Below, piece after piece: positions 43,793 through 52,916 of a stretch of 64,000 nt of DNA. Source of the stretch: Clostridiaceae bacterium OM02-2AC. GTDB lineage: Bacteria; Bacillota_I; Bacilli_A; Erysipelotrichales; Erysipelotrichaceae. Both the position numbers and the translations under genes were made by a program. The notes below the pieces were generated by a model, which saw only the letters and a program-made list of their open reading frames with translations, was not told the origin of the DNA and did not search any database. The stretch spans positions 1 to 64,000 of the forward strand of contig QULU01000027.1 in NCBI GenBank assembly GCA_003481775.1, given 5' to 3'. Position 1 is the first letter of the stretch. Every line of letters starts with the position of its first letter.

Positions 43793-44308
43793 ATGAATGT
43801 AGAAATAGGAGAAGTATTTCCTTCCGCAATCGAAGAGGAAGGAACAGTAATGGATGTTGTCGATGGTGAATTTGTATTTATCATCAAGGATGAGAAATGG
43901 ATGGAGGAGGAGTGTCAGGCGATGAAGCACAATCCGCTGACACTGGATTTCGTTTATAAATATGATATCGCAGTCTTTCTGCTTACACTGGAGGATGCTA
44001 TTGATACCAGTGACTTCATATTCAATGTACATGATAATGAATATCCGGAAAGTCTGTATCGCAGCTTTGAAAACGGTGAGGGCTACGGTATGACGCTGTA
44101 TCTGATCGATGGAAGGAATATGGTATGTGCAAAGCGCCGTGTGCGCCTGTCGCAGAGTATGTCCAATACGATTTCCAAATATCTTGCGAAGCAGAAGCAG
44201 GCTATGTTTATGGAGGAGGAGTTTACGTGCAATCTGCAGGGGCTGCAGGCTGCCTGGGAACCGTTTGAAATGCAGAAAATGGCATTGGAAAGCGAAACCT
44301 TTAAATAA
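43793..44308 (+). CDS. Hypothetical protein, 171 residues
   Basis: This acidic soluble protein has no signal peptide. The N-terminal half is beta-rich (VEIGEVFPSAIEEEGTVMDV, EFVFIIKDEKW), followed by helices near the C-terminus. The start follows GCAGGTG. It lies 29 bp after the pseudokinase gene and could be the last gene of that operon. I do not recognise a family. Confidence 0.6.
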   Translation: MNVEIGEVFPSAIEEEGTVMDVVDGEFVFIIKDEKWMEEECQAMKHNPLTLDFVYKYDIAVFLLTLEDAIDTSDFIFNVHDNEYPESLYRSFENGEGYGMTLYLIDGRNMVCAKRRVRLSQSMSNTISKYLAKQKQAMFMEEEFTCNLQGLQAAWEPFEMQKMALESETFK

Positions 44309-44412
44309 GGAATGTAAGAAAATGAAACTGTCATGTAATTTTTATCATTTTGTGTTGTGATTTTTTCACAATTACAGTATAATGGAAAATAAGCTTGAGA
44401 AGGAGGAATTGT

Positions 44413-44682
44413 ATGAGAGCAGTTGTGAGTGTGATTGGAAAGGATATGGTGGGAATCCTCGCCAAAGTCAGTGCAGAATGTGAAAATGCAAATATGAATG
44501 TGATTGAGGTGTCCCAGACACTGCTTCAGGATATGTTCGCAATGATCATGCTGATTGATATAACAAAGGGAAATACAACGCTGGCCGATTTTGCGGCTCA
44601 TATGGAGAATGTGGGAAAACAGAGTGGATTGACCATTCATGTCATGCATGAGGACATTTTCAACTCCATGCATAAGATATAG
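44413..44682 (+). CDS. ACT-domain protein (UPF0237 family)
   Basis: This 89-residue protein starts at 44413 after AAGGAGG. The single ACT domain is clear from MRAVVSVIGKDMVGILAKVSAE and the NMNVIEVSQTLLQDMFAMIM strand/helix pair. These proteins are usually encoded next to a UPF0210 protein, as here (12 bp gap). They probably bind a small ligand, perhaps an amino acid, to control the partner. Confidence 0.9.
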   Translation: MRAVVSVIGKDMVGILAKVSAECENANMNVIEVSQTLLQDMFAMIMLIDITKGNTTLADFAAHMENVGKQSGLTIHVMHEDIFNSMHKI

Positions 44683-44694
44683 GATGGTGAAGGT

Positions 44695-46053
44695 ATGATA
44701 AACGTACATGATATACTGGAAACCATTAAAATGATCGATGAGGAATATCTCGATGTCCGCACGATTACGATGGGAATTTCTCTGCTGGACTGCTGCGATA
44801 GCGATATTGATAAGTCCTGTGAGAAAATTTATAAGAAGATTACACGTCTGGCAAAGGATCTTGTAAAGACGGGAGAGGATATTGAACGGGAATATGGTAT
44901 CCCTATCATCAACAAGCGAATTTCCGTAACACCGATTGCTATGCTTGTCGCAGTCAGCGGCGGTGATCCGGTAAAATATGCTCATACGCTGGAGCGCTGT
45001 GCACAGACGGTAGGTGTCAATTTCATCGGCGGTTATTCTGCACTTGTACAAAAGGGCTGTGCAGCCGGTGATCGGGAGCTGATGGAATCCATTCCAAGAG
45101 CTTTAGCGGAAACAGAGCACGTGTGTGCTTCTGTCAACGTCGGTTCTACCAAGGCCGGAATCAATATGAATGCGGTGGAGCTGATGGGACGCATGGTGAA
45201 GGAAGCTGCCGAGCTGACCAAGGATGATAATTGTATCGGTGCCGCAAAGCTGGTTGTCTTTTGCAACGCGCCGGAGGATAATCCGTTTATGGCTGGTGCG
45301 TTCCACGGTGTTGGAGAAGCTGACTGTGTTATCAATGTCGGTGTCAGTGGGCCGGGGGTTGTTCGTGCCGCATTGGCAAAGGCGGATAAATCCCTGCCGA
45401 TGAATGAGCTGGCGGATATCATAAAGAAAACAGCATTTAAGGTAACCCGTATGGGACAGCTGGTAGGAACCTTGGCGAGCGAGCGATTGGGCGTACCCTT
45501 TGGGATCGTTGATCTGTCGCTGGCACCTACCCCTGCCATCGGGGATTCCGTTGCCTATATTTTAGAGGAAATGGGTCTGGAAAGCTGTGGCGCCTATGGA
45601 ACGACAGCCTGTCTGGCAATGCTGAATGATGCTGTGAAAAAGGGCGGTGTCATGGCTAGCAGTACGGTCGGCGGTCTTTCCGGAGCCTTTATTCCGGTGA
45701 GTGAGGATGCCGGGATGATTGCGGCGACCAGAGCAGGAACCCTGTGTCTGGAAAAGCTGGAGGCTATGACAGCGGTATGCTCGGTTGGTCTGGACATGGT
45801 TGTTATTCCGGGGGAAACAACACCGGAGGTTATTTCCGGAATCATTGCGGATGAGGCAGCCATCGGTATGGTCAACTCCAAAACAACTGCAGTTCGTGCC
45901 ATCCCTGCGATTGGCAAGAAGGTTGGAGAAGAGCTGGAATTCGGCGGCTTGCTGGGAAGTGGTCCTGTCATGAATATCAATCAGACAGACTGTTCTGTCA
46001 TGATCCACAGAAAGGGCAGAATTCCTGCACCGATTCAGGCCTTGAAAAACTAA
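44695..46053 (+). CDS. UPF0210/PFL-family protein (DUF711)
   Basis: This 452-residue protein matches the conserved family by its pattern. It has [20 protein letters not shown] at the N-terminus and [20 protein letters not shown] near 88. [12 protein letters not shown] lies near 216 and [21 protein letters not shown] near 251. The C-terminus is [20 protein letters not shown]. The family is widespread in anaerobes and related to the pyruvate formate-lyase-like barrel, but its function is not established. It forms an operon with the ACT protein. Confidence 0.9.
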   Translation: MINVHDILETIKMIDEEYLDVRTITMGISLLDCCDSDIDKSCEKIYKKITRLAKDLVKTGEDIEREYGIPIINKRISVTPIAMLVAVSGGDPVKYAHTLERCAQTVGVNFIGGYSALVQKGCAAGDRELMESIPRALAETEHVCASVNVGSTKAGINMNAVELMGRMVKEAAELTKDDNCIGAAKLVVFCNAPEDNPFMAGAFHGVGEADCVINVGVSGPGVVRAALAKADKSLPMNELADIIKKTAFKVTRMGQLVGTLASERLGVPFGIVDLSLAPTPAIGDSVAYILEEMGLESCGAYGTTACLAMLNDAVKKGGVMASSTVGGLSGAFIPVSEDAGMIAATRAGTLCLEKLEAMTAVCSVGLDMVVIPGETTPEVISGIIADEAAIGMVNSKTTAVRAIPAIGKKVGEELEFGGLLGSGPVMNINQTDCSVMIHRKGRIPAPIQALKN

Positions 46054-46130
46054 CCAGTAGGTTGAATTTTCGTATCATAAGGTAGTCGGCTGAATGCACA
46101 GATAGTAACAGCAATCATAAAGAAACTCCT

Positions 46131-46166
46131 GGACATAGGGCGAGGTTGCGCTCTATGTCCTTTTTT
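46131..46166 (+). terminator. Terminator of the ACT/UPF0210 operon
   Basis: GGACATAG-GGCG pairs with CGCT-CTATGTCC, followed by six T. Confidence 0.8.
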
Positions 46167-46569
46167 GCTGTGGTTATCAACTGCTGATTACGCTTACCTT
46201 CTACACCCTGTGTGCTGCTGTAGTTCTATCATCGCAGTCTTACTGTATGACAAGCTATGTACGACGCACCTTATTGAAGCGCATGTCTGCTTCTTTCATG
46301 ATTGAATATTGCTATATGTATCTTCTTCATCATCTCCCCATATCATTGGAAAGGGATGAAAGCAGTGTTGGACATAGTGAAATACCCCATGCATATGCTT
46401 GTGCTGCACATTCCATCTCATACAATCCTTATAGAAGGCAGCTCATGGCAGCATTTAGTAGCCTGCATACGTATTGAAAGTGAGATACAACCGGACAACT
46501 GGAGAAGATTCTCCTCTTGTCTGTCATTGCCTGCTGTGCTATGATTTAAAAAAAGAGATGGGAGATCAT
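46167..46569. other. Intergenic stretch, no gene seen
   Basis: About 400 bp hold only short unconvincing frames without ribosome binding sites. The ribosome binding site and promoter for the coiled-coil gene must lie in its last 60 bp. Confidence 0.4.
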
Positions 46570-47490
46570 ATGAAAAAGGATATCGTTGAGCTACGGCATC
46601 AGCTTCAGAAAATTGAATCGGATAAACAGTATCTGAAGGAATGCAGAAAGCGTCTTCATGAGGTAGAGACTGCATTACAGCAGGCTGAAAAACAGCTGCG
46701 AAAAGAAAACCGGGATGTGGAAAAGCTGCATACCGCATCCGTTGCTTCCATCCTTGCATTTTTTGCAAAGGATAAGGAGGAGCGTCTGGTAAAGGAAGAA
46801 CAGGAGGCGATGCAGGCTGCGTTCCATGTGCGGCAGCTTCAGGAAAATGCAAAGGCACTGCAACAGGATATTGATGACTGTGAGCTGAATATCGTCCGGG
46901 AGGAGCTGGTTCGTAAGCGGCTTGCGGAATGTGAGCTAGAGGAAGCAGTACAGCATTCTCTCGATGGAGAAGCGCTGCGTGAACAGAAGCAGCTTATGGA
47001 TGCACATACACAGCGGCTAAAGGAAATTCAGGAGGCTGTAGAGGCCGGTTATCTGGTGCTGGATCAGCTGAAAAGTGCGCTTCGCAGTCTGGATGGTGCC
47101 TCATCCTGGGGCTTTATGGATATCGTAGGAGGCGGCATCCTGTCCACTGCCATGAAGCATTCCTCACTGGATAAGGCTCAGAAAAAAATCGCACTTCTGA
47201 AAATCAATCTATATAAATTTCAAAAGGAGGTTCAGGATGTTCAAGGGTTTCAGGTAAAAGCTGTAACGCTTTGTGATGGCACGATTGTTATGGATTACCT
47301 GTTTGATAATATATTTACAGACATGTTCGTACAGTCCAAAATACGGGAATCGGAAAAATCTCTACAGCAGGTAAAATGTAAAATTGAACAAATCATGGAT
47401 TCCTTACTGCAGGAGCGTATGCATACGCAGCAACAGCTGGAAAAGGAACAGGCAGACTACGAGCGCATGTGCAGAAAGACTATAGATTAA
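46570..47490 (+). CDS. Coiled-coil protein of unknown function
   Basis: This 306-residue protein starts at 46570 after GGGAG. Heptad-rich helices cover about 1-150 and 245-306 (ELRHQLQKIESDKQYLKECR; KIRESEKSLQQVKCKIEQIM). Between them is a small central region with SSWGFMDIVGGGILSTAMKH, which looks like a short hydrophobic hairpin. It could be a membrane-remodelling or scaffold protein. No family assigned. Confidence 0.65.
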   Translation: MKKDIVELRHQLQKIESDKQYLKECRKRLHEVETALQQAEKQLRKENRDVEKLHTASVASILAFFAKDKEERLVKEEQEAMQAAFHVRQLQENAKALQQDIDDCELNIVREELVRKRLAECELEEAVQHSLDGEALREQKQLMDAHTQRLKEIQEAVEAGYLVLDQLKSALRSLDGASSWGFMDIVGGGILSTAMKHSSLDKAQKKIALLKINLYKFQKEVQDVQGFQVKAVTLCDGTIVMDYLFDNIFTDMFVQSKIRESEKSLQQVKCKIEQIMDSLLQERMHTQQQLEKEQADYERMCRKTID

Positions 47491-47545
47491 AAGCGGTATT
47501 TGCTAGCACCGCTCATCCTTCAGCTTAGTGCAATGCAAGAGAAAG

Positions 47546-47579
47546 AACCACAGTGTTCGCTTTTTAACTGTGGTTTTTG
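47546..47579 (+). terminator. Rho-independent terminator
   Basis: AACCACAGT pairs with ACTGTGGTT, followed by a T run. Confidence 0.75.
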
Positions 47580-47877
47580 TATGCTGCAGATTTCAAATGC
47601 ATGCGATCTGTTTCTGTAAAGTCATAACGAATACCGATGCGTAAACATGCTGACGAATGTGCATTTCGCCAGCAAAAAAATCATAAAACTGCAATCTTGT
47701 GCAGGGAAAGCGGTCTATGGCAAATCACCGGTTATGGTAGCTCGTCGGGGATCTCTTAGAATTTGCTTGGAAATAGGAATCTGTTTTGCGGTATTTTCTT
47801 GATTTCTTATCCAAATCATTATATATTTTACAATATTTGTGATAAAATAGAAAAAGTATTGGAAAAGGAGAGATAAC

Positions 47878-48582
47878 ATGCTGGAATTGCGCAATGTATC
47901 CTTTGAGGTAGATGGAAAAAAGATTGTAAACAACATCAGTCTGACGATTGAAGACAATAGATTTACTGTAATCACTGGTCCTAACGGCGGAGGAAAATCG
48001 ACGCTGGCAAAGCTGATTATGGGGATTGAAAAACCAACGGAGGGAACGATTCTGTTCGATGGGGAGGACATTACTGCAATGTCCATAGATGAACGGGCAA
48101 AACGACAGATTGGCTATGCATTTCAGCAGCCCCCAAGATTTAAAGGGATGAGTGTGCACAAGCTGCTGTCTCTGGCACATGGCAAGGCTTTGGATGAGGA
48201 AATCTGCTGCAGCTATCTGAGGGATGTCGGGCTGTGCTCTAAGGATTATCTGAACAGAGATGTGGATACCTCCCTGTCCGGTGGTGAGGTAAAGCGGATT
48301 GAAATCGCAAGTATTCTCGCCCGTGATCTAAAGCTGTCCATATTTGATGAACCTGAGGCAGGAATCGATTTGTGGAGCTTTGCCAAGCTTGTGGAAACCT
48401 TTCAGCAGCTGCAAAGGGAATCCAGACAGTCCATTATTCTGATTTCTCATCAGGAGCGTATCATGCAGCTGGCGGATGAAATTATCATTATCGAAAACGG
48501 AGCAATCAAAACAAAAGGCGACAGGGATGAAATTCTTCCGACACTGATGCGTGAATTTGATTCCTGTGAATTTAAAAAGTAG
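47878..48582 (+). CDS. sufC: SufC-like Fe-S assembly ATPase
   Basis: This 234-residue ABC ATPase has Walker A GPNGGGKST (34-42), signature LSGGEVKRIEIAS and Walker B LSIFDEPEAGIDLWSF, the last being characteristic of SufC. The start follows AAGGAGAG. The next gene encodes its only visible Suf partner. There is no sufS, sufU or second scaffold gene nearby. Confidence 0.9.
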   Translation: MLELRNVSFEVDGKKIVNNISLTIEDNRFTVITGPNGGGKSTLAKLIMGIEKPTEGTILFDGEDITAMSIDERAKRQIGYAFQQPPRFKGMSVHKLLSLAHGKALDEEICCSYLRDVGLCSKDYLNRDVDTSLSGGEVKRIEIASILARDLKLSIFDEPEAGIDLWSFAKLVETFQQLQRESRQSIILISHQERIMQLADEIIIIENGAIKTKGDRDEILPTLMREFDSCEFKK

Positions 48583-48591
48583 GTGAAGCAG

Positions 48592-49512
48592 ATGGAACAG
48601 ATGGAAAAAAATCTGCTGAAGACAGTTGCGGATATCAGCGGCTTTATGCCGGGCAGTGCCTTCAGCTTAAGAAAAAACGGAGCCGGTGTGGAACGTCATT
48701 CCACTGAGCATGTAAAAATTCTGGCTAAAACAGATAAGCCGGGGATTGATATCATCGTGGATGCCAATACGGTTGGGGAAAGTATACATATTCCGGTTAT
48801 TCTGACAGACAGCGGCGTGCAGGACATGGTATATAACGATTTTTATATCGGAGAAGGTGCGGATGTGGAAATTATAGCCGGCTGCGGTATTCACAATGAT
48901 GGCTGTGATACCTCACAGCATGATGGAATCCATACCTTTCATATTGGAAAGCATGCCAGCATTACCTATACAGAAAAGCATTACGGTGAAGGCAGTGGCA
49001 GCGGTGGCAGGATTTTGAACCCGACAACGGTTATCCATATGGAGGAAGGCTCCTTTGCCAAAATGGATATGAGTCAGATCAAGGGTGTGGATTCCACCTT
49101 TCGTAAAACAGAGGCAAATCTGGGCACATCTGCCAAGCTGGTAATCAATGAAAAGCTGATGACCCATGGAGAGCAGAAGGCACACTCGGATGTGACGGTA
49201 AATCTGAATGGAGAGGACAGTGTCGTTCAAATCGTATCCCGCTCAGTGGGAAAGGATCATTCCGTGCAGGTATTCCATCCGATTGCAGTGGGAAACAATC
49301 GTTCCCGTGCACATATTCAATGTGATTCCATCATTATGGGAAAAGCGAAAATCAGTTCAATACCGGAAATTGCTGCGAACCACGTGGATGCGGAAATCAT
49401 TCATGAAGCGGCAATCGGAAAAATCAACAATGACCAGCTGATTAAGCTGCAGACCTTTGGATTAAACAGCGAGGAAGCAGAAACGGTCATTGTGGACGGA
49501 TTCTTAAAGTAA
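48592..49512 (+). CDS. SufB/SufD-family Fe-S scaffold protein
   Basis: This 306-residue protein starts at 48592 after AGGTGA; a GTG nine bases upstream is possible. The right-handed beta-helix core of SufB/SufD is visible (VDANTVGESIHIPVILTDSG, FYIGEGADVEIIAGCGIHND, ITYTEKHYGEG, and C-terminal GKAKISSIPEIAANHVDAEI). It is much shorter than classical SufB. The sufC plus single short scaffold arrangement matches the minimal SufBC-type (SMS) systems described in archaea and anaerobes. Confidence 0.85.
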   Translation: MEQMEKNLLKTVADISGFMPGSAFSLRKNGAGVERHSTEHVKILAKTDKPGIDIIVDANTVGESIHIPVILTDSGVQDMVYNDFYIGEGADVEIIAGCGIHNDGCDTSQHDGIHTFHIGKHASITYTEKHYGEGSGSGGRILNPTTVIHMEEGSFAKMDMSQIKGVDSTFRKTEANLGTSAKLVINEKLMTHGEQKAHSDVTVNLNGEDSVVQIVSRSVGKDHSVQVFHPIAVGNNRSRAHIQCDSIIMGKAKISSIPEIAANHVDAEIIHEAAIGKINNDQLIKLQTFGLNSEEAETVIVDGFLK

Positions 49513-49533
49513 TTTGAAAACAGTTTTATACGC

Positions 49534-49580
49534 AGGAGGTCTGTTCTCCCCGGTGACAGGGAGGACAGATCTCCTTTTTG
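49534..49580 (+). terminator. Strong terminator of the suf pair
   Basis: AGGAG-TCTGTTCTCCC pairs with GGGAGGACAGA-CTCCT (about 16 bp, minor mismatches), followed by five T. Confidence 0.85.
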
Positions 49581-49609
49581 AAATACAGGAAGAAATTTAA
49601 AATATTTTC

Positions 49610-49640
49610 TTGACCTTCGTCCTGAGCGAAGGTGTACCAT
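49610..49640 (+). promoter_or_regulatory. MerR-type promoter with 19-bp spacer and dyad
   Basis: TTGACC (49610-49615) and TACCAT (49635-49640) are 19 bp apart. The spacer holds a perfect dyad ACCTTCG/CGAAGGT (49613-49619 and 49627-49633). This is the classic layout that MerR regulators activate by DNA distortion. It lies 18 bp before the MerR gene, indicating autoregulation. Confidence 0.8.
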
Positions 49641-49658
49641 ATGCATGAGGTGATAGGA

Positions 49659-50687
49659 ATGTACAAAATAAAAGAGCTGGCAGAGCTGTATGGAATCCAT
49701 ACGAATGCTCTTCGATTTTATGAGAAAAAGGGACTGCTGCCGTCACGGCGGTTAGAAAACGGCTATCGGATCTACGGAGAAGAGGAGCGGGCTTTATTGC
49801 AGAGAATTTTGCTGTATCGGGCGATGAATTTTTCGATTGCGGATATCAAAGAGCTGTTAAGCAGGGAGCAGGGCAATGCACAGGAGCTGTATTTTCAGCA
49901 GCTGCAGCTGTTAAACCGTCATCTGCATGAGCTGTCTGCCATACGGGAGCATATCCTGCACGAGCTGAACGATATGCTGAGCAACACCTATGAGGAACAG
50001 CAGGATCAGGAAGAAATGCAGAAGCTGCTGCAGGAATTACATAAAAATCGGGAATGGAAGGATCGCTGGGATTTTGATTCCTTTGCAAGGGTGTATGATG
50101 AGGTTGTGCATACCCCTGCAGCACAGGGACTGCCGTTTTACGAAGCATATGATTGCGTGCTGGATGAAACTGCAATGCATGCGCAAAAGCATGGCGGAAG
50201 GCTGCTGGATATCGGATGCGGTACCGGCAATCTGAGTGCGCGCTTAGCTTATGCAGGGCTATCGGTTGTCGGGGTGGATCAGTCTCTGGAAATGCTGGTT
50301 CAGGCAAAGAAAAAGCTGCCAAAGGTGCTTTTTCATCAGGGAACCTTTCTGTCGCTCCCCTTTGAACAAGCCTCGTTTGATACCATAACAGCCTCCTATG
50401 CTTTTCATCACTGTGATGCACAGGAACGACCCCTTGCCGTTCGTGAAATGAAGCGCGTTCTGCGCAGGCAGGGACGTATTGTGCTTGCCGATCTCATGTT
50501 TGAGCATGCACTGGAACGCAGGGAGTATGAGCAGCACTGTACAATGCAGCAAAAAGCTGAGCTGGAGGATGAATTCTTTACAACGGTTGAGGAGCTGACT
50601 CAGATTTTTTCTCAGGAGGGCTTTATTTGCTCGAAATATAAGGTTTCTGACATCATATGGATTTTTGTGGCAGATTTACCGGAATAA
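49659..50687 (+). CDS. MerR regulator fused to a SAM-dependent methyltransferase
   Basis: This is a 342-residue protein starting at 49659 (GAGGTGAT upstream). Residues 1-70 are a MerR winged helix (YKIKELAELYGIHTNALRFY followed by EKKGLLPSRR). Residues 75-125 form the dimerisation helix. Residues 145-342 are a class I methyltransferase with motif I LLDIGCGTGNLS near 182, an acidic VVGVDQS strand end and FDTITASYAFHHC. Such fusions may sense a substrate or SAM state and regulate their own promoter. The substrate is unknown. Confidence 0.9.
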   Translation: MYKIKELAELYGIHTNALRFYEKKGLLPSRRLENGYRIYGEEERALLQRILLYRAMNFSIADIKELLSREQGNAQELYFQQLQLLNRHLHELSAIREHILHELNDMLSNTYEEQQDQEEMQKLLQELHKNREWKDRWDFDSFARVYDEVVHTPAAQGLPFYEAYDCVLDETAMHAQKHGGRLLDIGCGTGNLSARLAYAGLSVVGVDQSLEMLVQAKKKLPKVLFHQGTFLSLPFEQASFDTITASYAFHHCDAQERPLAVREMKRVLRRQGRIVLADLMFEHALERREYEQHCTMQQKAELEDEFFTTVEELTQIFSQEGFICSKYKVSDIIWIFVADLPE

Positions 50688-50794
50688 GACAGAGAACAGA
50701 TAAAAAATAAGTGCTTTGTGTGATATCTACGATTCGTCGATAGGTGATTTTGTGAAATCATGATATGATACATGTATAGAAACGAGGTGCATGT

Positions 50795-51601
50795 ATGCAG
50801 CAAAGGGAGATTGGCATGCAGATTTCTGCAGCAAGAAAGAATTTAAAGTATACACAGCGGGAGCTTGCAGATAAGCTTGGGGTGAGTGACAAGACAATCA
50901 GTAAGTGGGAGCGTGGCGCAGGCTATCCGGACATTTCCTTGCTGCTGCCGCTGTGCAAGGAGCTTGGCATAGAGGTTTCTCAGCTGCTTGGTGATGAGGA
51001 AACGGATACACAGAAACCGGGAAATGAAAAAAATCTGAAGAATCTTGCAGATTATGCTGTTTTGAAGGTGAAGGAAAACAGAGCGCGTATTCAGCGATGG
51101 ATATGGATGGTACTCAGTGCACTTGCTGTGCTGTCCATCGGAATTTGTCTGCTGTGTAATTATATGCTGGAGGAGACTATCAGCTGGGCATGGATTGCCG
51201 CTGTTTCCATCGTATATGGCTGGATGATTCTTACAGCATTGCTTATGACACATCGCTATTTGATTGAAAAAACTATGCTAGTGGCAATGGTGATGCTGTT
51301 TCCTTATCTGTATTGTCTGTCGCTGCAGCTTCCAATTTCAAATTTTCTTCCCCTGACCTGGACGATAGCTGCCGCTGCGGATGTATTTGCAGTTCTGATC
51401 TATCTGGTATTGCTGCATTGCCGTATTTCCTTCTGGTTCAAGCTGACAATCATTGTCATATTATCCGGAATCTTTAATTACTTTGTGCAGTGGCTGACAG
51501 AAGGGGGCTTTATCCAGATGCTGCTGCAGCTGTCTGGAAATCTTATAGCCGCTGTGATGTTAGCAATCGTGGGAATCTATGCAAGGAGGCATGCAAAATG
51601 A
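50795..51601 (+). CDS. XRE-family regulator with membrane domain
   Basis: This is a 268-residue protein with GAGGTG upstream. Residues 8-62 are a Cro/CI helix-turn-helix (ISAARKNLKYTQRELADKLG, VSDKTISKWERGAGYPDISL). From residue 98 there are five to six membrane segments. The fusion of a repressor-like domain with a multi-pass domain suggests membrane-linked signal sensing. It overlaps the next gene by ATGA. Confidence 0.85.
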   Translation: MQQREIGMQISAARKNLKYTQRELADKLGVSDKTISKWERGAGYPDISLLLPLCKELGIEVSQLLGDEETDTQKPGNEKNLKNLADYAVLKVKENRARIQRWIWMVLSALAVLSIGICLLCNYMLEETISWAWIAAVSIVYGWMILTALLMTHRYLIEKTMLVAMVMLFPYLYCLSLQLPISNFLPLTWTIAAAADVFAVLIYLVLLHCRISFWFKLTIIVILSGIFNYFVQWLTEGGFIQMLLQLSGNLIAAVMLAIVGIYARRHAK

Positions 51602-51873
51602 ACCCTGTTGAAAAAATGAATCAAATACAAAGACGTGTAGACGCAGTAAATCACCGGGTTATGAAAAAACGGGAACAGCTTATGAAGCCGACCAAGAAGC
51701 AGATGGAGATGTCCATCCTTGTATCAGCAGGCTGCAGCATTGTCTTTCTGATTATGGCTGGAATTGTATTCTTTGTATATCGTCTGCATTTGCAGGCAGC
51801 ATCATTGGCTGCCGTAGCGGGTTTGCTGTTGCTGAATGCCGCATTTATGAAAAATAAAAAAAGCAAGTCTTGA
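51598..51873 (+). CDS. Small two-helix membrane protein
   Basis: This is a 91-residue protein. The ATGA overlap with the XRE-membrane gene sets the start. A charged N-terminal helix (residues 1-38) is followed by two membrane segments (about 40-61 and 66-83) and a KKSKS tail. It probably works with the preceding regulator, for example as partner or modulator; no family recognised. Confidence 0.7.
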   Translation: MNPVEKMNQIQRRVDAVNHRVMKKREQLMKPTKKQMEMSILVSAGCSIVFLIMAGIVFFVYRLHLQAASLAAVAGLLLLNAAFMKNKKSKS

Positions 51874-51918
51874 GAACGACATAATTTTCATTATAATAAA
51901 ACTCATGGAGAGGATATT

Positions 51919-52536
51919 ATGAAGAAAATTATGTTTTTTTGTCTGCTGGCACTCATGGCAGCAATGCCTGTACAGGCAAATACGAGAGAAGAGGTTGCAT
52001 TTAGCAAATGTACGGATGGAGATACCGCGCATTTCAAAATCAACGGCAAGGATACGACAGTACGATTTCTGGCAATCAATGCGCCTGAATTTACCAAAAC
52101 AAAGGAGCCTTATGGGAAAGAGGCAAGTGCATATGTGTGTGATGCCTTGCAATCGGCGGAAACAATCGAACTGGAATACGATGACGGCAGTGATAAGCTG
52201 GATAAATACGGGCGAACGCTGGCATGGGTGTATGCGGATGGTGTCCTTTTGCAAAAGGAGCTGGTAAAGCAGGGACTGGCAGAGGTGAAATATATTTATG
52301 GTGACTACGCATATACAAAGGAATTGCAGGAGCTGGAAAAGGAAGCCAAAAAAGAGAAGCTGCATATGTGGAGCGATGGAACAGCTGCTGAAGAGCAACA
52401 AAATGAAACAATACAGTATGTATTGGGAGCTGCAGGCGGTGTTATCCTACTTATTTTTGGACTGTTCTTTGCGAAGGGCAAGCGTAATAAACAGCGCTAT
52501 ATCCGCAAGGGAGTCCGTCAGCTGCGTAAAAAATGA
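51919..52536 (+). CDS. Surface-anchored thermonuclease (SNase-like)
   Basis: This is a 205-residue protein. The signal peptide is MKKIMFFCLLALMAAMPVQA. The SNase domain follows with CTDGDTAHFKINGKDTTVRF (Asp and Arg of the active site), NAPE, YGKEAS (Glu region) and YGRTLAWVYADG (second Arg). A C-terminal membrane segment (VLGAAGGVILLIFGLFF) and basic tail hold it at the cell surface. It would degrade external DNA/RNA in a Ca-dependent manner, as in the family. Confidence 0.92.
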   Translation: MKKIMFFCLLALMAAMPVQANTREEVAFSKCTDGDTAHFKINGKDTTVRFLAINAPEFTKTKEPYGKEASAYVCDALQSAETIELEYDDGSDKLDKYGRTLAWVYADGVLLQKELVKQGLAEVKYIYGDYAYTKELQELEKEAKKEKLHMWSDGTAAEEQQNETIQYVLGAAGGVILLIFGLFFAKGKRNKQRYIRKGVRQLRKK

Positions 52537-52867
52537 ATGAGAATACACACACTGTTGTGAGAAATTCGGATACTGCTGTAAAAGCTTCAACTGCATACAA
52601 GTGAAAACGGCAAAAGAAGCATCCTTTACAGCTAGTTTCAAAGATTTGTTGGCAGTGGAATGTCTTGTAGATTTGCTTTTATTGCAACGACAGCTTTTCC
52701 ATATGCGAAGGTGGTAGCATTGCTGGAAACAGATGTTTCCTTGCGGTATGAAAAGCCAGGTACCTGTTTTTTTTGCCTTAGCTATGAAAGCGGCGGTGAG
52801 AGGGTGAGCGCATTGCAGGATAGGCACTGCGTTCGCATGACAAAAAACAGAAATATGTCTGTTTCTA
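52537..52867. other. Intergenic stretch, no gene supported
   Basis: A possible 80-codon frame (52660-52902) runs through the MerR promoter and has no ribosome binding site, so I do not call it. Nothing else is evident. Confidence 0.45.
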
Positions 52868-52898
52868 TTGACCTGTACGTCGCGTACAGGTATATGGT
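52868..52898 (+). promoter_or_regulatory. Second MerR-type promoter with 19-bp spacer
   Basis: TTGACC (52868-52873) and TATGGT (52893-52898) are 19 bp apart. A perfect dyad ACCTGTACG-TCG-CGTACAGGT (52871-52891) fills the spacer. It lies 18 bp before the MerR start, the same arrangement as at 49610 but with a different dyad, so each regulator probably has its own site. Confidence 0.82.
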
Positions 52899-52916
52899 TT
52901 AGCTGGAGGTGATCTC

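Noticed and set aside
52660..52902. 80-codon plus-strand frame before the second MerR gene
   Set aside because: It runs through a clear MerR promoter/operator and lacks a ribosome binding site.
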